Assembly: GCA_947482115.1 (NCBI GenBank)
Contig: CANKII010000011.1
Coordinates: forward strand, 1-44,966
Length of the DNA: 44,966 nt
Direction: 5' to 3'
Source of the DNA: Fibrobacterota bacterium
Lineage (GTDB): Bacteria; Fibrobacterota; Fibrobacteria; UBA11236
Shown here piece by piece: positions 43,001 to 44,966 of this stretch (the first letter of the stretch is position 1; each line of letters opens with the position of its first letter). A model generated the notes under the pieces. The model was not told the origin of the DNA. It saw nothing but the letters and a program-made list of their open reading frames with translations, and ran no database searches. The translations under genes and the position numbers were made by a program.

Positions 43001-44966
43001 GATCAGGCGTTACCCCGTCTGTCATTAACGGGGATACGACGGTTCGTGTTTACTCTTCCGATCCCCTTCCTGCGGGCCTCTCCATCAACAGTGCCACGGG
43101 TGTGATTTCGGGAACACCGACGACACCGCAGGCGGCACAAAGCTACATGGTCCGGTTCACGAACAGCTTTGGTTATGATTCGACGCTGGTGAGCATTCGT
43201 GTGACGGTGGCTCCAAGCAACCTGCACTATGCCATCAACCCTGCGGTGCTAGTGAAGACCATCCTGTTCACGGACACTCCGACGGTGACCGACACGGTGA
43301 CGAGTTATTCCATCGATACGACATCGATCAAACTTCTCCCCACCGGCATAGCTTTCAGCAAGACGACGGGTATTTTCTCCGGCACCCCCACGGCGGTGAA
43401 GGTGGCGACGAGTTACATCGTTACGGCCACCAACCTTGCGGGTTCGGACACCGAGACGATAACCTTGACGGTGAATCCTGCGGCTCCGACAGCGTTGAAC
43501 TATGCCGCTTCGGTTTCCTATCAGGTGGGGGATTCTGCAAGCATTACCCCCACGTTCACCGGAGAGGGTCTGACCTTCTCCGTGAATCCGTCCTTGCCTT
43601 CGGGCCTGAATCTCAGTTCCTCCACGGGTGTGATTTCGGGAACCACGGCTGCGACTGCTTCTGCGACGGATTATGTGATCACAGCGTCGAATGCAACGGG
43701 TTCCATCATGGATACCATCAACATCACCGTGGCGTTTGATGATTACAACACCTGGGGACATTCCGCGAGTCTGACGCTCAACACCACAGCGGCAGGGGCT
43801 GGAGTCACTACGAGCGGTGTGGGTAAATTCCCTGTATTAGTGCGTTTAACCAATGCGCATCGCAGCGTATTCCAGCAGTCTCTTGCCGGTGGTACGGACA
43901 TCCGTTTCTCAAACGCAGGTGGAACCCATCTTCCATATCAAATCGAGCGCTGGAGTACGGTGCCCGGTGATACTTCGGCAGCCATCTGGGTGCAGGCGGA
44001 TACTGTCTCAGCCAATGGCACTACCACGGTCAACATGTATTGGGGCAACGGAGCTGCCGTGGATCGATCCAACGGTACTGCGGTATTCATTCCCTCGAGC
44101 GGATACTTGGGCGTCTGGCATTTGGGAGATGCTACGGGAACTGCCGGACGGCCAAACGCCGTGACCCCGGGTTCTAATTCCGCTACTCCTTCCAATGGCG
44201 TGCTTGCTGTGCCTCCTGCCGTGTCCTTGGCTCCCGTAAAAGGCATCATCGGCATGGCGGATTCCCTGCCCAGTGGTACCACCAACGGAACCTTTCTCGA
44301 CTTGGGTGTTCTTCCCGCAGGCTATCAAACCGCCTTCACCGGTGGATTGACTTATTCGTTGTGGGCCAACATTGCGGCTGGCACCCTTGCATATACCCGC
44401 CTTGTGGATATTGGCCCAACATCGGGTCAAGCCAATGAACTTTGTCTGCGTCGAGAGAACCAAACCGCTAATATGGGTGCTGAGCTGCGCAATGCCGCAA
44501 CCTATACCGGTAACACGCCGCTGGCCACGAATTATTGGCAAGGGGGAACGGGCTACCATCATTTTGTCGTGACTTTGAGTCCTTCCACCGTGAACTCGGG
44601 CAAAAATGTTGTCATCTATAAGGACGGTGTGCCGACGACTGGAACCCTTGGGCTATCCCTTATAGCAGCTCCCCGCGTTGTGGGTCGGCTTGGGATGGGC
44701 GGTGTTGGTGATGGCAATCCGCCTGGTTTGGTGGCGTTTGACCAAGTTGAGATTTCCAACACGACCCGTTCGGGGGATTGGGTGAAGTTGAGTTATAAAA
44801 CCCAGAAGGCGACAACGGCCCCTGTGTTCGCATTGACGTATCCCGTAACGACGGCGAACTTCAACCAGAACGCAGCGATTACAGCGGACTCTCCGTCGGT
44901 GATGGGTACATCTACGCGTTTCACGATATCCCCGACCCTTCCGACGGGCCTTACGTTCAGCACGAC
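37069..44966 (+). CDS. Giant secreted repeat protein, He_PIG / DUF2341 / LamG-like (3' end outside window)
   Basis: I read this frame from the ATG at 37069 to the window end without meeting a stop, so at least 2,632 residues are present and the C-terminus is missing. AAAGAGG precedes the ATG. The signal peptide ends near residue 23 (SGAFAAA). He_PIG repeats are marked by LP-x-G-(L/I) at about residues 73, 160, 627, 716, 807, 901, 1374, 1465, 1907, 2000, 2090, 2176 and 2624. Four DUF2341 domains start near 210, 953, 1514 and 2223, each followed about 125-130 residues on by VWH(M/L), the start of a LamG-like region. Units 2-4 share DIRF(T/S)N and MYWGNG. The first 570 residues match the preceding gene. 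Expected to be a cell-surface adhesin or glycan-binding protein. Confidence 0.85.
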   Translation, partial: MKMKLGKKLGILTLVLGMSGAFAAAWNANWAFPVGLRNVVLPLNVALPHSLNASATSGGPATGCSSSPALPTGLTVTSSGSTCKISGTPTVATPQTVYTITSTTSAASSTTPETLTVASVILRGYTQNVANYAVGAAIDSNLASIIGSAPDGYSVTSGTLPSGLSLDAVTGAITGTPTTVAGATNVTITATNGSFTSSATLSIAIQAAVDYNSFSNYKDITYTPTGGLVNNVGNYPLLIKLTSSNFDFTQSTSDISSVPAGTNYTGTGGADIRFTRADGVTDLPYQIERWNSTSQLAEIWVLVPSISKSTPTTIRMYFGKTGQTTTSSATGVFSTANKFQAVWHMNQGGTGNELDATQNGYTATATGTANPTTTSTMIGLGRNFAGGTASQCFRALTARSVTGFSQNGFYTISAWVNPTTVAASTYYTVIQKHDRQFALQITNAATNVWESAEYNADSGGAAGATPYGWHGAVNQTTRNAVTGVHYLVGQHEGFYHRLYYDGALVYNNGGSTGVSSPGTNTPILDSAVTIGRQAESTNGRPWLGNLDEIRMHNTVRDSSWLKADFQTQSPTGTAVTYGATTPTSTDAPSGISYSSNPASYDGGSAITPNTATLSVGYSSNWTVTPALPTGLSLNSANGTISGTPTVATGAANYQVKATNNFGADSTLVNLTVNAVAPSNLVYSNTTYTFGANQSSTSVTPSVNKGGLVATYTSDPLPAGLSIDGVTGIISGTPTTGTATATYNVYVTNTSGSTSIALSITVLNPIATFTYDTHTLTLGKNVAMTADNATVTGTDPFTPVKFFVGTTLPAGLVLDSLTGTVSGTPTVNLAATKYGITAKNGITAFNRTDTLTISIPNAPTALTYSSNTPIYEDGQAIATNSPSPSGTTPFLPVTYAVTAGSLPAGLTLNADGTITGTVSVGASASSPYAVSITATNPSGSATDSILVITVLSSEDYSGWTYNKSMTLNTSTLAAGVTTAQTNFPVLVRLTGSHATVFSQAMANGEDIRFTNGSGTHLPYQIERWSFAPGDTSAAIWVAADNVAASNTTTIKMYWGNGSATSRSNGAAVFSSGYVGVWHLGDATGIDPRPNAVAGAPTAKLANNFTGVEFGGGAGTYVIPNGVIGKADTLRGGGTRAVPTAASDYLNIGDNADSTQASNTAPYYQGKNTYTGYSNFSTGFTYSLWVKPTQGAAGNFTYMLELATTNGASNNIQFFRPNQDSVYRYEHVNNTTSGGTKSSNASTMKPFNTWQHIVVTVGTGSTPTVNLYKNGATMFTASNATNAMANILRTNAWIGKSNYTGDFYFRGAFDEPEISNVARSSDWIRLTYKNQKTGVTPVFDLSYSTPTASYTFGSAITTNSPSVTGNATRYSVSPTLPAGLTLSSSTGAITGTPSGTASSATDYTITALSDSAWSTTATVNITVLAALPTVAYTPTSVSYRAGDIISKLTPTISTGGETPVITVSPSLPSGLSLNSTTGVISGAPTSAQGAADYVFTATNSSGSSMDTVNITVTAGEDYSSWTYHSDMTLNTTTAGANVSTGVGSVPVLVRLTGKHAVVFNQAQSTGADIRFTNAGGSHLAYQKERWSFAPGDTSAAIWVLADTVSASGTTNVRMYWGNGSATDDSRPTAVFDTANGFQGVWHLGEATDASVGDATVNNFTGTPGTTGTGGNPFDTTGVIGQAKSFRVTTFSGGAGTAGAFYSMAGTASSKLNYLEGSIYTVSAWVRAYDIVNSGKIVSKGDRQYYLSKRNTGASWEFSENKAATGYQQWRQASVANQWKYMVGVRLSSATGSAGGAMYMNGSTANTAFTTGGAAANVTTDIVNIGRDPNQGGTPGYYFTGAIDEVTISNVARSAGWIQLNYMNQKPGVTPLFNLNYPVSSPAYTSLIPIPTDSPTVAGNATRFAIDSALPAGLSFSTATGAITGAPSVPFASRNYTVTAYGDSAWSTTTTLNITVNANAGPPTNLTYSPNTQLFGVNVAGSGVTPSVINGDTTVRVYSSDPLPAGLSINSATGVISGTPTTPQAAQSYMVRFTNSFGYDSTLVSIRVTVAPSNLHYAINPAVLVKTILFTDTPTVTDTVTSYSIDTTSIKLLPTGIAFSKTTGIFSGTPTAVKVATSYIVTATNLAGSDTETITLTVNPAAPTALNYAASVSYQVGDSASITPTFTGEGLTFSVNPSLPSGLNLSSSTGVISGTTAATASATDYVITASNATGSIMDTINITVAFDDYNTWGHSASLTLNTTAAGAGVTTSGVGKFPVLVRLTNAHRSVFQQSLAGGTDIRFSNAGGTHLPYQIERWSTVPGDTSAAIWVQADTVSANGTTTVNMYWGNGAAVDRSNGTAVFIPSSGYLGVWHLGDATGTAGRPNAVTPGSNSATPSNGVLAVPPAVSLAPVKGIIGMADSLPSGTTNGTFLDLGVLPAGYQTAFTGGLTYSLWANIAAGTLAYTRLVDIGPTSGQANELCLRRENQTANMGAELRNAATYTGNTPLATNYWQGGTGYHHFVVTLSPSTVNSGKNVVIYKDGVPTTGTLGLSLIAAPRVVGRLGMGGVGDGNPPGLVAFDQVEISNTTRSGDWVKLSYKTQKATTAPVFALTYPVTTANFNQNAAITADSPSVMGTSTRFTISPTLPTGLTFST

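Noticed and set aside
37201-44966. Repetitive DNA in the giant gene as a possible CRISPR or satellite array
   Set aside because: Repeats are protein-domain scale, diverged and in frame; there are no short identical repeats with regular unique spacers anywhere in the window.

Overview
The window looks like a chromosomal segment of a Gram-negative, Fibrobacterota-like bacterium. Three things point there: a TIGR02147-family protein coupled to a lipoprotein (a family I know mainly as a Fibrobacter paralogous family), several SPII lipoproteins together with HldE (outer-membrane heptose synthesis), and very large secreted proteins built from He_PIG, DUF2341 and LamG-like modules, one of them with a FlgD/type IX-secretion-like C-terminal domain. 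The phylum assignment is inference; no 16S sequence is present.

Layout. 1-150: 3' part of a 5S rRNA and its terminator. 166-3736 (minus): DTW-domain tRNA modification enzyme, phosphofructokinase with an unusual Asn in the GGDG motif, an O-methyltransferase and a Crp/Fnr regulator. 3804-4742 (minus): an AT-rich orphan PD-(D/E)XK nuclease-like gene lying 8 bp behind gyrB. 4751-8208 (minus): recF-dciA-gyrB replication/repair cluster with REP-like palindromes before gyrB, divergent from hldE (8252-9700, plus). 9966-12962 (plus): a lipoprotein with a strong terminator, then a translationally coupled TIGR02147 protein/lipoprotein pair. 12963-22821: surface-polysaccharide locus (two glycosyltransferases, a flippase, a glutamine-dependent asparagine synthetase and a degenerate homologue, a methyltransferase, a DegT aminotransferase, and a FrnE-like DsbA protein).

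22867-26909: purB followed by an accessory patch: vapBC with a palindromic operator, an unrecognised exported/membrane protein, a displaced copy of the last 42 bp of purB, and an AT-rich KAP P-loop NTPase. The purB-tail duplication is the most suggestive mobile-DNA signal in the window. 26935-28749 (minus): aspS, with residues typical of a non-discriminating AspRS. 28750-28991: two hairpins with different stems and mutually complementary loops. 28992-33989 (plus): a compact run with overlapping genes (CNNM/CorC membrane protein, Crp/Fnr regulator, kinase-less PASTA protein, TPR lipoprotein, LolB/DUF4292-like lipoprotein). 34056-34132: tRNA-His(GTG).

34304 to the end: two tandem paralogous secreted proteins. 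The second runs from 37069 off the window end with no stop codon, so it is at least 2,632 residues long and is the largest gene here. It alternates He_PIG Ig-like repeats with four DUF2341+LamG-like units. A CRP-like inverted repeat lies about 130 bp before it, and two Crp/Fnr regulators are encoded elsewhere in the window.
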